From Nipponacmea schrenckii (lineage: Eukaryota > Mollusca > Gastropoda > Lottiidae), in contig CM060200.1 of NCBI GenBank assembly GCA_030562195.1, positions 23,103,023 through 23,167,022 of the forward strand: a stretch of DNA of 64,000 nucleotides, read 5' to 3'. Below, piece after piece: positions 14,178 to 27,836 of this stretch (positions are counted from its first letter, which is position 1; each line of letters starts with the position of its first letter). Position numbers and translations under genes: made by a program. Below the pieces are notes generated by a model. It saw only the letters and a program-made list of their open reading frames with translations. It did no database searches and was not told the DNA's origin.

Positions 14178-16388
14178 GTAAGAAATCTTTTATTTTCTTT
14201 CATGTCACCGCCTTACATGCAGGTGCCAAGTTGTTACGGTGAATCAATCATTCATTGCTGACATCCAGTGTAATAGAGACAGATTATCTGCATATACAAC
14301 ATCGTTACATTATCTGTTACCGGCATATACGCATTGACATATTTACACTGATTTGTCTTTGTCCGCTTCAATATCTCAAGTTAAAAAATAAAGTTTGATA
14401 AAAAATCTCACAAGAATATTTGAATCCTTTAAGATTATGAATTTCCACTATTGGTCAAATATTGCAATACATAGACATAAAATCAAAGCATTGACACATT
14501 ACAAGATTATGCAAGACACCGTATACAATTTCTATTTTGACATAGAACTTGTTATATCTTCATTCTTTTACGATTCCATGACAGGTATTTACATGTTACC
14601 ATGTTTCTCAAGCATAATCTAAGCAACTCACTCCACCAGATGTATACCTGATCGAAGATATCCCTTCTACAGTTTTGATATCAATTTGAAAAAGTACAGA
14701 TTTCAGAAAATCAGAATATATAATACATAGAGAAAAGGAATATGAAAATATTTTTGTTAGAGTGAAGCGTGAGATAATTAAGGAATATTTAATCACTTTA
14801 ACAGATGTAGTGATAATTTGATAATTTTGGTTGGCTCTAATATGGAATCCCTTGCTAATTGTATTCGTATATACTAACCTTATGTTATGCGCATTGCTTA
14901 ACTATCATCCTACATTAAAAAAAAGATCATGAAATATTATGTCAACGTTGTGTAAAAATTGTCAATGTTCACATACTAAAATACAATTTAAGCAGTGTCT
15001 GTCCATCAATCTCGAAGGTTATTATGAGTTTATGTTATCAATGGAATACGTTTATGAAAATCTATTGTCAAAGAACAATTCCTATAAAAGTCACAGACTT
15101 ATGAAAAAGGCAGTAATGAAAAGCAATATTCGTCTATGAATACGGACTAGATCTGGTTGTAATGCTATAATATAATTCAAGTTAGTCTGTACAGTCTCAT
15201 TGTGACAGTTGTCAGTGATACAGTGTCACTCAATAGACATGCAGTTCTTCCTGTAGCATGATTAGGTCGTTTCTTGTCTTATTTCGTAGCTTTTTCTGTA
15301 GTTCTTCAGAAGAGAGCGACGATTGAATCTTAACTATTTCATAAATTTGATCGTAATGTAATTTCGTTTTATTAGCGAGCATAAAGAGAAGGTGTATGTA
15401 TTATTTAAGTTTTCGGAACTTCTGCCTGAATCCTTGTAGTCAATATATTATGTTTAAATCAAGGCGTATTTTTTATTGTATTTTTTTTTTGTCGCCCTCA
15501 ACGCCTTCTTAGTTCAAAAAGTGACTTGCGTTAGAACCTTTTGGTAGGTAACGAGTTCAAAACTACCCTTTCTGTCCCGATCTGAGACATCCAAACGTTA
15601 CCGGACACGATACTGGACCAACTTGAGATTAAGGGGATTGAATGTAACATGTTGCTATGCAATAAAAGGCACTGGTACATGGTTAAACTTAGCAAAAATA
15701 AATATAAGTAATTAAAAACTAGGTAGCTTCGGAAAGATGCAATAAAATTATGATTAGCATAAGCTACCCAATAGAACAATAGGCAATAATTATCGGACTC
15801 GAAAAAATTGACATTTCATTTTATGACTTGGGATTGTAAAGATAGATCCTTTCACGTAGAAAAGTTTGGTTTAATAATTTATGTTTTTACGATAGGGATT
15901 GGCGATTGTAATTTACAAATGAACACTCGACATATTTCTACTGTAGAAAAAGAATAAAATGTATGACTGTACTTGTAATAAATGAAGTATTATATTTGAC
16001 AATTTTATACTTGAATAGTAATAAAAGTACGATGTTTTATGATAGATGAAGTATCAAATATTCATACTGTTTGAATGGCCTTATCAATCACAATATCATA
16101 CTTTTAATAACCGATAAAATATCTTATTTATTACTTCAAACTCACTGCTCTTTTATTCAAGATATGAAATCGAGATTTAATGAAAGTTTGTAACATTTGT
16201 GACTTGGTGATGAATCAGATTGTCTTGAGGATGAAGTGAGATGGAAAAGGCGATGAAATAATTAGAAATATTTCAATTGATAAGTTACATTGTAATAAAG
16301 AGATTACGGAATTATAAAACTTTTTGGCCCTTTATAGATTTATTCTTCAACTTTCAAAAAATAAAAATCACAATTAAGCGGAGAATAT

Positions 16389-16408
16389 TATATATACAAT
16401 TGTATATA
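16389..16408. repeat. 20-bp AT-rich perfect palindrome
   Basis: A self-complementary run is centred on CAATTG with alternating AT arms. It could extrude as a short cruciform, but palindromes like this are expected by chance in DNA this AT-rich. No function is suggested. Confidence 0.6.
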
Positions 16409-17029
16409 TTATTTATGCATGGTGTAACATAGCTTTGATTTTATATAGGCCATGAATTAATCAAACATAGTGTTTCGCTTTGAACTATCTAATTTGTAAT
16501 GAAAATGTTGAAACAGTATGCTGATATATGACACACTTACTTAAAGGTTTTGTTCTATTATAAAATGAAATATAGTGGTTGCTATTCATAAAGGGTTCTT
16601 TGGTTTTATGTTGATAGTGTGTAAAAGAATTCTGTTAAAATGTTTTGTGGACTGATGTTTTACATATTTTTAAAGGGTTCTATGATCTTTAGCAAATGAT
16701 AATGACTAAAACGATATAAATTAATTGAAATGATAACACAGAAAACATCAAGAAATTCATCCAAATACACCATAAATCAAACGAGTAATAGCTAGAAGTT
16801 AAGAAGTGTTAACAAATATTTTCTTTTCATACCTAATATCTTTAATAGACTACACGCAATTCTTACAACTGTGAACATAAATCTTCACATCGTCTTTAAC
16901 CCCCAAGTGGCTTTTAAACTTGTCAGGATTGAAAACTTTCTTCCATATATCACTGATTGTCTAATGTTAAATTTTATCACTTACACAGATACGAGTTAAA
17001 ACAGACTAGGTAATATTCACAGACAGACT

Positions 17030-17078
17030 GTGTGGTTTTTTAACGCATTTTTAGTCAAAATGCGTTAAAAAACCACAC
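17030..17078. repeat. Perfect 22-bp inverted repeat with 5-nt loop (hairpin)
   Basis: The left arm at 17,030-17,051 begins GTGTGG, contains TTAACGC and ends in TTTT. Its exact reverse complement lies at 17,057-17,078, separated by TAGTC. All 22 positions pair, giving a 49-nt hairpin. A perfect stem this long implies either a recent origin, such as template switching or a miniature foldback insertion, or selection on structure. As a transcript it is short for an animal pre-miRNA (about 60-80 nt with mismatches), so a DNA cruciform or an RNA duplex recognised by double-strand-binding proteins is equally plausible. It lies in the proposed intron, 2.9 kb downstream of exon 1. Confidence 0.85.
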
Positions 17079-20000
17079 CAAAAGCACGTCTTCCGCTGTT
17101 AGCCGTCATCTTGAGAGTTACGATTTGAATGTTGGCTTACCATTGCTTTAGTAATGTGAGACATAGGACGAATATCAATCTTAATTTGTGGCCATATCTT
17201 GCTCGATGCTTGAATTAAAAAGTAATCACTTTTAAGTTATTTAGTAACTAGTTCCTTGGACATAGTCACTCATAGTGAATCCTTTGGTAGGATTAAGTTC
17301 AGCTGTAACAACTAACTTTTTAATCTGGCTATAGCATTATGTAATTGATTTTTTTTAGATTATGAAAATATTGAATCTCGAAGGCCATTGCAAAGTTTCA
17401 ACATCGTATCCATTATCATACATTATCGCTATCATCTTACTGTGAACATATTATTGTGAACAATAACAAATTAATGTTATCTGAGTCAATAATATTAGTA
17501 TATTAATAAGATGATAAGAAATAGGCACAAGAAAAACAATGTAACCCATCTGGGTAATAATGATAAATTAGCTGATATCCGTATATTATAATATGTATAT
17601 GTAGCTTGCTAATACTTATATAATATTTAAATATAACAGGAAAGTAATATCAGAGACAGGTGTCAATCATGAAATACACTACATTTCCTTAAAGCATTTT
17701 TATTGATTGTCAGACATTTAACAAGTAGATGGTAAATCCCAATTAAAAATTCAACTAGTGACTTAATTTTTTTACATTGCTTTATAACAGTTTTTCAGCA
17801 TCATTCCAGTGTCAGTAACTAGTGAACCTTGCCAACCTCCAAAACAGCAACTTATCAGTTTCATCATAAACTCTGATGAATAATTTTATCATGAAACCTT
17901 ATTGAACTGTCTGTTTCTTTCATAAAATGTTTGTTGTCCCTGTTTGAATTGTTTATGCTAGTCAATCTTGATTTTAACATGACAATTTGAACTTATTGCA
18001 GGCTTAAGTTTTAAATTCAAGCATTAAATGATAATTGATACCATGCTATAAAACCCTTAGATAGTATCTTTAAAACTGAAATATTGTCAACACAAGGGAT
18101 TTCTATTGAAATGAAATAACAAGATTAAATTTCAGTAGTTTAAATCTAGGATTATCATGTTATTTGATTTCCGTACGTCGTAAGAAGTTGATATCTTCGC
18201 GGTTGTTTCAGGTTTCTTTTTGATTATATTATAAGAAACTGATTATAACGTTATTATTATATAAGGTCAATATTCAAAAATATAAGTACCACAATTTTGA
18301 CAACTCGATTGGTGAGGTCAAACCGATTTCAATGGATAATCGATAAAAAAATACTTATTTAAATGCAGAAAATACGAAGAAATCTGCATATTATTCTTTC
18401 AGTTTCAATGATAAGAGGTCCATTAACCATAATCATTATTGAAAAATCATTGTGTTTATCTTCATCATTATCATTATACAAAGAAGAAGCTAACCGACAA
18501 ACTCTTTGATATAAAACCATATTTTTATGAAATAATACCCCTATTTGTTTTTCTATTTAATGTCTCAAATTTCTTCATAAAGACACCGCCATCTTTATTG
18601 ACAAAGCATAAATATAGCAAACAACAATCGATTAACTCCGGCATTATGTTTTATTGTATCTTGCTTCAAATTTCAGTCTGGTCTGTCAGACGATATTAGT
18701 TCAATACAGCTGTATAGTAGGTTTATATTGTACGTCGAAAGCAAATAACATTTGAACGTTTTGAGAAAAGGAATTAATCATTAAGTCTGTAGTTTCTGAA
18801 CCTCTTGCATTTTCAATCAAGAAAAACTGAGAGATATGCATTGTCGGTTTCACATTCAAAATATTATTTTAAACTAAATTGAAAAGGATATTCGAATCTA
18901 AAACAGATTTTTTGGGCACAATCATTACATGAGGAAGAGATTAATATGAACACTTCCTTTATTTCTGACCGCAAGAACCATGCAAGCAACAATAGTATCA
19001 AAACAACTTGAAAATGCAATTTTAATCATGGAGCATTATAGAACTTGCTTGAATCAGCAGGTGCCCTTTTAACATTGATAATGAATAATTGATATTCTGT
19101 AGCTAGAGGGGAGTAGGATTTACTACTACTTACTAATTTATAGTGTCAACATCGCCCTTTACATTCCAGCTTATCACCACATCAATATTATTTTAGGTGC
19201 GAGGGGGGAACAAAAAGGGGTTTATAATCTCATCAATGACAAGTACGTTATATCAAAGCAAATATTAGTTTAGCAAGACCTGGTCAACTTGTTAAGAAGA
19301 AAAAGTAACAAAAGAAAAGCTTAAAAAACGCCCGAAGCCGGCGACAGCAGTTAGGATCAACTTCCTTTATATTTACGCATGCGCAATGAAGCATAGAGCG
19401 CCACCTCACCTGAATAGCTGGTGTGTAATTGAACTGAAAGTGGCTTTAATTAATGGCCTTTTTATTTATTTATTAACCGTTAATGCTCAATAATTATTTC
19501 ATTAAACTTGTTATGATTCAGGTTTTAAGAATTGGACACATTATCACATTACCGTACAATGATCTCTTCAACACATCATCGATGTAAACTCTATAGATCC
19601 TGAGTTCAGCTATGTATAAAATGCTATCTTGCAACTTCGGCGTTATAGAATAAATCTATATCTGAAAACGAGACCTGTTTTGCCATGCACATTCCAAATC
19701 AATACTCATTGGCCGTTTTGAATTTTCGTTTTAAAATGTAAAATGATACTGTTATATATCGCTTCTGTTATGTAGAGTTTTATAAATATTTATAGTTTTT
19801 AACTTGAAGATGGACTTTGATGGATTTTTTACCTCTTTATTATGAACGACTGAATAAACACTTTAATCGGAACTTCTAAACAACTTATTTTATGTTGGTC
19901 TGGTTAAAAGGAAATTAAAGGAAACCAAGTATTTTTGTAATAAATTTACGTGAATGGCACCACTAATAAATATTCCAATCCTAGACCACCAAATATCTTA

Positions 20001-23000
20001 ACGTCATACATCATAACTGGTTATGTTTTTTTGGCTGGTTGGTCTCTTTTGGTTTCTTGAAAATATATACAGGTTGAATATCTCTTGTTAGACACTGTAT
20101 TGGGAAACTATGTATGTAACCTTACAAAAGTTGTAAATTCAGATGAAATACTTTCATGGTACCTCACCTTTCAACAAAGGATGTGCATCGCAGCAACGCG
20201 TCATTTTAACTGCCAAGTAAAGCAATGGGTATGTAAAAATTATAAATGGCTTTAATTTGCACAAGACTTGCATGCACGAAGCGCAAGTGGAAGATGGTCA
20301 TCAAGTTTTTGTGATCAAATATTCAGCTATTATAAAATGTTGTAGTCGCGGTTTTAGCCACACTCGTCAAGTGTTTATTTGATTGTTAAAGGTCGGACCG
20401 AGTTGAAGTCACTAATAGATACAACTTATTAATTATTTATTCAATGTAATAACAATGAGGAGAAATTATCACACATTATCTCACAATCAAATAGAGCCAT
20501 TGTTGATGAGGTTCTATCAATAGTTCCTTGGTGAGATAAGAAAAAAATTTCCTGGATTTACCAACAAGAGAGCTATCTGTAAACAGCTCGCCATTTCCGG
20601 GCATTGATTCGGGTCTTGATTGTAATAAGTCATCACTTGTACTATGAATGCATAAAATAGCATAAATCGATCAAAATTACAGCAAACTATGAATTGAATT
20701 TTACTTTGTACTTTTATTTATGTCTTTTCTATATAACGTTGAGTCTCAAGAAATGAAGTCCCTTAAGGTGTATACTTGAATTAAACTTGTTGAATTTGAT
20801 CCTCGAGATCCTGACATCATAGCGATCATGAGTGGCGTAAACAGTTGCGAATAATAACACTTCTCAAAGCTTCGAATGCGAATGAGTTATCAGTTATATT
20901 ATGAAGGAACACCAAGTAGATTGGGGATTTTAGTCTGATATAATTTAAGATAACAATAACCAGAAGACACGCAATATCAACACCTGTGGTGTTGCAGGCA
21001 CTTTTTAATTTATGGCAATTAATATGACGATTTCAATCAATCTAAGATTTTTTATCCCATAAGAAATACACCATCTGTTGAGTACATATCACTAAAATAC
21101 ACGCACCTCGTTCTATATACAGGTGGCTAATGATCGGTTTTAAAAAAAGTTCTCCATGTTGTAAATGTTACTGATCTAATTTATCAGAATTAACGACCTT
21201 GATGACATTTCAAACTAGACCCCATATTAGAACTCTATCACCTTTTCTTTTTCTGTACAATGTAGAAATCTAATTAGTTGTTCAGTAATTTCAGATTTTT
21301 TAAGGAGGAATGCTTGAGAAATTAATTTGAAATTATTGACTTCACTCATATCTGATGCAATATCTCATTGAAATCGTTCTTCACGGGCACCTGACCTTTG
21401 GAAAGAAAGTGTGTAACCATTTCTAAAAAGAAAGATGCCCTTCTTACAATTAGATAACGGAAGGTCTTCAAGTTCGATGCTGCTGATATGTATGAATGCT
21501 CTCCTCTTCTAACGGTAGATGCTCAACAATATAATGCTTATCAAATTGATGAGCACATAAAAGTGCAAAAGAAGTTATATTGTCAAAGATAACTGATATA
21601 AATAACAAAGAACACAAGAGAATTTCTAAGTTGAAAGTTTGAGTCAGAAATTATAAAAGTAAGTGATATGTCGGCGTTGATTTCAATGATGGTATTTGAA
21701 TGGTGATTAAAGGCAATAATAATACTGATATCATATCTCAATTAGTACTGTCATCATCCTAATTACCTCCCCTTATTAATACCAATATGGCGACTCGTCA
21801 TTATGATTGTCGTTGATGAAAGGATTACGTTTTAAGGGAACCGAATCCCTCGATTATTACCCATAATTATACATTCCTGAACTCGCGAGAGACATTTCTC
21901 AAATAATAGCACAAACACAAATTATCATGTTTTTGATGGACGATCGTCTGTCTACTACCAATTTAAAAAGCTACTTGACCTTTTAATGGTGGCAATTGAG
22001 GTCAAGCCTTCCGTCGTCTTGGCAGATGGGCCGTGCTAGAGTTCCATTAGTGAAACAGCATTTTGTATGAGCCATACTTAAAGATGAAATAATGACTAAT
22101 GATTTTAACCTATAGTTTGTAGTTAATACATAGTTAGGTGACAGCTGACTCGACTTCAAACTGTGGCATTTCAATGAATACAATTTATAGATATTAATGA
22201 AGGTCCGTGATGGTTGACAATCTTGTGTTGCATAATTTGCCCATAATCAGTTATGAATATATAAACCAAGTTCAAATGATCTGAACCTTAAAACGAAACA
22301 TAGGTACCAGCTAATTGACTTTTCATATGAGGACAGTAATGCATAGACAATAATCGAGTATTACATATTATAATATCAGACGTAAACTAAAAAGCTCGTC
22401 CAAATTATGACTATATCCTATCAATAATTAATATCGGATTCCTCGGAATAGAAGTACCATCAGCTGGTGTTTCTATAGCGTTCAAAAGGTCCATGTCTAC
22501 CACGACCTACCATTGGCACCTGCTTCCAACATAAAACGAATCACTGTACAATGTATTGTTTTGACCTATTGTTAAAATAATTCCGGCCTCAATTGACCGA
22601 CGACTTTCTTTATCACGATTTCCTTCACGAGCCACCAAGATTCTACGAGATATGATGATTGTAAACCAGTGTATTAATAATGGATGAAAAAATACTACTA
22701 ACACACAATGGCAGTAAAATCTGAGTTTGAAGATTAAACACGAAGGTTTTTAATATCAAGTCGATATTTTTTATTATTTTATTGTTGGTTGAATGTTTGA
22801 TTGAAAGGATTAAGTTTCCATTCTCTCTCTTCGTCTCTTTTGTCATGAATATTAACTAAGGGCTTAAAAGATTAGCTGTTTGCTCTGAGATTTCTGATTT
22901 CCTTGCAATGAATTTTGAAGACGAATAAAAAATTTTGTGATCAATTTTATCTGCGTCTTGCATTTCAAATGAAACAATAATTTGCAGCAACTATTTTCAA

Positions 23001-23792
23001 ACTTTGTCAACATCTTTAGTCAGACATCTCTCATTGCTTCTGAAGCATTTCTGTCGTGGGAAACCCTGGGGGACCCCGTGAGGTGAATTACGTACTTGCA
23101 TTAACAATAAGAAATAACAGCTTAATCCAAGAGCATCAGGAGATATGCTTTTGCAAGAGGTGCTTTGATATTGGATGATAGCTTACAAAAAATAAAACTT
23201 GATGAATGTCGTTATAACTTACAACCTTTAACGTTCAGCTTGACTCATTTGACAATTTGATTCCACACATTCCTGCAAATAACTGGCAGATTGAATCTCC
23301 AAGCCAATTCCATATAGATAATCATCAAGTTATAATTAGTTGTATTTCACAGGCCAATCAGCAGGTAATTTGATCCGGCCTGATATTTTAACAAATAATA
23401 GAATGTTACATTGATAACATCAGTTAATTTCATTTTAATCTTGATCAACCTGTAATTAGTTGAGCTTCTGATTATACTGTCTCCAGTTGGAATCTTAGAC
23501 TGAACCCCATTGTACACAACCTACGGCTGAAGTCTTCATTACCACAATAGGATGCATATCAGTTGAAATTACAACTCATTTCAGTTCAATATTTAATTTC
23601 TGTTGTCGCCATTGTGTAATTTTACCTGCTGGTTAGGCGACTAGAATCAACATGCCATTAGTGAGAATCCACATGTTAATTACAGACCTGTAAAGCTGTC
23701 TAGCTTTAGTTTAGCATGTTGGAAACTGTGGCATTGTTAAAATTAAATGATTTCATGTTGTTGTTGCATCAGATCTGTGTTTTGTTGAAATG

Positions 23793-23960
23793 CAATAGGG
23801 TTTTACGTCCTGCTCATAAGCACCTTTTGGGCTAATAAAGGCGGTAGTGTGTTTTTATTGCACGGGGAACATTATCAGCGATCCGTTATGCACATTTTCC
23901 TGCAGTTTATAGACTATAGAAAATGACCAGTGTTTAAATGTTTGGTGGGCTCTGGTGTGG
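23793..23960. repeat. Degenerate dispersed repeat, copy B
   Basis: This is related in block order and orientation to the stretch at 3.92-4.11 kb: GTTTTACGTCCTGCTC, then AAGCACCTTTT, CTAATAAAGGCGG, TAGTGTG, GGGGAACATTAT, and GATCCGTTATGCAC. Indels account for the shorter middle part. It is G+C-richer than its flanks, as expected for an inserted repeat sitting in AT-rich intron. It has no open frame of note. Boundaries are approximate and no target-site duplication is obvious. Confidence 0.45.
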
Positions 23961-24934
23961 TTTCAGCTACCTTTCAAAATTAGTCAGTGATGCTACATAA
24001 ATCGCACCAAGTACATCAAATACAAAATTTGAACCCAGCAAATGATAAAACAGATAGCGGCATCAATTAATGTATCTCTGGTTCTGATCGGTAGTTTATG
24101 GTCTGTCACTTGTTGTTCTCAAGGACAATACCAATCGATAACTCAAATGGACACATTAGCTCCATTCATCAGAAACAAAATGGTTATGGTCACACTACTC
24201 ACCGTCTTTATAAAAGACTAAAATATAAAATAAATTGTCAAGAAATAAAGAATCAATAGTGATATTTAAGTTAATGTTCTGGCTTGTTTACTTTGGTATT
24301 AGTTTACATATGTTTATTATTACATTGAGTGATAGTGACGTATTGCTAATGCTTTAAATTACCCCAGGACATGTTAGAAGTGAGGAAACATGGTGTTACT
24401 ATTTACCGCTTATTACTACATAAAACCGCATATAACCACAATACAATTTGTGATTTAAATTTTATGGATTTTCTCTGTGTTATATTTCAAAGGTTTAAAA
24501 TCACCGACGTTTACATTTAAAAAAAAAAAATCCGAAAAAAACGCGTCAGTTAATTTAATTCAAAGAGCTAACATATGATGCATTGAATTTGAAATTTAGT
24601 AACATATGTTGTTCAATTATGATTTTAATAACCTCTGGTCTATTTTTCTGAAAATAAGCGTAAATTATTAGCATTCCATATATTTTTTTTATATTATCTC
24701 GTTCATGCAAACCTAGATATGAATTTCAAGTCTTTTATCTGGTACTTTGATGTGGGTATGTTAAGTGTTCCAGTTTAATTATTCAAAGATATAACATAAA
24801 ATAAAATACAATATAATTGAGCTATTATAATATGAACAATATGATATTCAATTTGACATTGTACAGTGGCGTAACTTGATTTGAAATACCGTTTAATATT
24901 ACGTGTTAGCCTAATGCCTATAATTAGATGTCAG

Positions 24935-24942
24935 TGACGTCA
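24935..24942. promoter_or_regulatory. Intronic TGACGTCA palindrome (CRE-like)
   Basis: This is a perfect 8-bp CREB/ATF consensus in the first intron segment. It is one of three perfect copies noticed in the window. It is a motif match only. Confidence 0.25.
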
Positions 24943-27816
24943 TCAAACAGCTACCTGGCTGCCTGATTAGCTGATGTCTATTATTTTATTTCATTATAAA
25001 CAAAGAATACGAGACAGAGTCAGACAACTGACTCATGTAAATCAATTAATTAAAACCGATTTTTTTTTTCAGAAGTCATCAAAATAATGTTCTTTGTCTT
25101 TAGAACTTTCTTGCAGAATAAAATGTTGTATTTTAAGACAAGATGTTATGTTAATGGGAAAGTTAAAAACGCACATTATGCTTGTATTAATAGCATGTTA
25201 AAAACATTGATTAGCTGTAGCTAATTACTGAACGAGGGTACTGATAGTTTCCAAAAACAGTCGACTGTTTTATGGCGATAATGATTATTGATTGTTAGAA
25301 AGGTCATTCTGCTCTTCACCACTTTATTTTTACATGATAACAAACAGAACTGTAAACCTATAACAATCGCATACCGCCTATCATTGCTTAGTTTACATCT
25401 CAGAAAAGGGATTAGCTTTCTAGACTTCCAAGATGAACAAAAAAATAGCATCCATAGCTTGCGAGTTGCATTATATCGATTCAATATTTTGCTATACATT
25501 GTAATATCATTGTCAATGATATTAGTAAAGGGGGTTCAAGAAAAATCTGTTGGCAAACAATTTTTTTTTTGACATTACCATGGCCTTTATCCAAAAGGTT
25601 AACTGTGAATGATTTTGTACCCGAATTAATAGCAATTAGGTAACCAAATTAAATAATAGAAAGCTTGCGATCTATTCTAAGTCTGACAAATGAAGACTAG
25701 GTAACATCCGACCTTAAAGTCTACCTAATACCGATTTCGACTAATTTGACTATTTTACAATTCGATACGAGACTACTCCAGTCATTAGCAAGAAGAAAGA
25801 ATCAATGGAGGAACATTTCAATTTGCCTGCCTAATTCTCCTCTAAATTCATTACTTTAATACAACTAATGTATTTTCTTTACGTCTAGGTCATTTCCAGC
25901 GACTCGAAAGAGCGGAATGATTTCTTAAAGCGTCAAAATATTGGTGTTATTGGCAGTGTTTTGAGAGGTTCATTGAGTTATAATGAGTGTATTGATATAA
26001 ACTGGAGTGTAGTTCCGGTTTTGTCTCTAGTTTCCTAATGGTCTAGATTCCATCGCCTAGATACCATATTTTTATCTTCCAATTCCCTAGACCAGAACTA
26101 TGTCTCTTAAATAGCTGGAATGAAATAAAAATAGAAATCTGCCATTAAGTTAGGAAATAAATGAGCCACCATTATGTCGGTTACACCTCTTCCGGTTTGT
26201 GGATAAAGAAAAACCAACCACTGTAACAGCGAAACGACCATGTTGGTTTGATGGAGTGAAAACCCAAGGAAATTATTTTGATGAATCAGTGTTGCCTTTG
26301 AAGATAGTCTTTGTTCTGTTGTATTGGTTTCCGGAAGTCGAAATGGACTGGAAAATCAAAAGTAGTTTATGGTATCCGTGGACAATACGGACTTATTAAA
26401 TAAGTCGTTCAGTACTCTTTTTATTTGCGCGCCCGTAACATGGTGGTGGTACAGAGCTAGGAATATCAATGAAAAAATCTGAATCGTTGGCTAAGCATGA
26501 AGAGTTATGGTCATTTTCACTTGCATCCCACAGTCTCGGCCCAACTAGTGCAAATGATACTGGTGCTGATTTTTGTTTACATCTCGATTATACAGACAAG
26601 AAAAAAATCTACCAGGCCATTGTGTTAACACTACTCTCTCGACACAAACATTTCCTGTAACACGTACTCTTGAGACTAGAAAATAGAAGCAAACTACCGT
26701 TTAGGTTGAGTGGTTTTACGAGACCGCATCTTCGTCTAATTATTTCCACCAGACACGTGATGCTAATAAACCATCCTCGTAAATCCTTGGACCACAATAG
26801 AAATCTGACCTAGAGTACTGAGTTGACACAAAACACTAGGGAACAATAGAACTGGAGTTACCAATCGATTCCTGCAAATTAATCTCTGCTATAATGTGAT
26901 TTAATGTTTTCAATATTTGCTGGTCTGACTGGAACACTCCAGCTACCACTGTGCATACATGTGCAACTTCGTTATAATGGACATTATTGGGAGTATAATG
27001 TAACCTAATAGCTGCTTGAACTAATGTTAATCCTTTTAACTATTGAACTAATTGAAGTGGCTTTTGTTTTACCACGTTGAAGATAGAATGAAATTGTAGC
27101 AGACAGTTTAATAATTTCCAATATTTATTGGTTAGGTGACATTGAAACCGAACTATATTTATCTTGTTTAATAACACTGTCCACCTACACCATCTTATCA
27201 ATCCAGATACCACTACCTGTACGGTGACAATCCCGAAACCAACACACATTGGTACTTGTATAGCTAGGAGTAACTACAAATGTATCAGTCATGTCACCCA
27301 CAACAAGTCAGTACTTGAATAAATTAAAGCAAATCCATTTATAGCCATGCAATACACTCACCAAAATTATGGTTGGCTGTCAATGGAATACATTTCAAAA
27401 CGTTTAAGTGTAGACTGATAGTTTTGGAATCTTTGTAACACATCTATATTTTCTTCTTACAAGTAGGTTGTAGACATGGTTGATCTTCGATCTAATCTGA
27501 TAGAGGATTTTTTTCATTTGAGGTAGTTTCATCAGGCTAATAAGTCAGCAGTGTAATTGTTGATAAAATCGATAGACAGACAGTAAAATGTAAGATGTAC
27601 AATGCTAATATACCATTTCGTCTAATTAAGAATTCCTTGACATTTCACTTGGCTTCAATTCACTGCATATAAATCTGTTCTTACTCGACATAAAGCTATT
27701 AATGGTAATTTTAGAGGATTATTCCAAGATCAACTTTGTCTGCACTTGCTTCATTTATTTGTGAAATGACAGAACCTTGTCGACTATTACATTAATAAAA
27801 ATGAAACACAAAATCC

Positions 27817-27836
27817 ATATACATGTACATGTATAT
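27817..27836. repeat. 20-bp perfect palindrome ATATACATGTACATGTATAT
   Basis: The sequence is its own reverse complement, made of ACATGT units flanked by AT. It is followed closely by further TATACA and TGTACA units. It can form a cruciform, and chance in AT-rich DNA is a sufficient explanation. Confidence 0.6.

Noticed and set aside
14560..14590. ACAG|GTATTT acceptor-donor fusion 400 nt after exon 1
   Set aside because: Interrupted pyrimidine tract, weak donor, and too close to exon 1 for a useful ratchet step.
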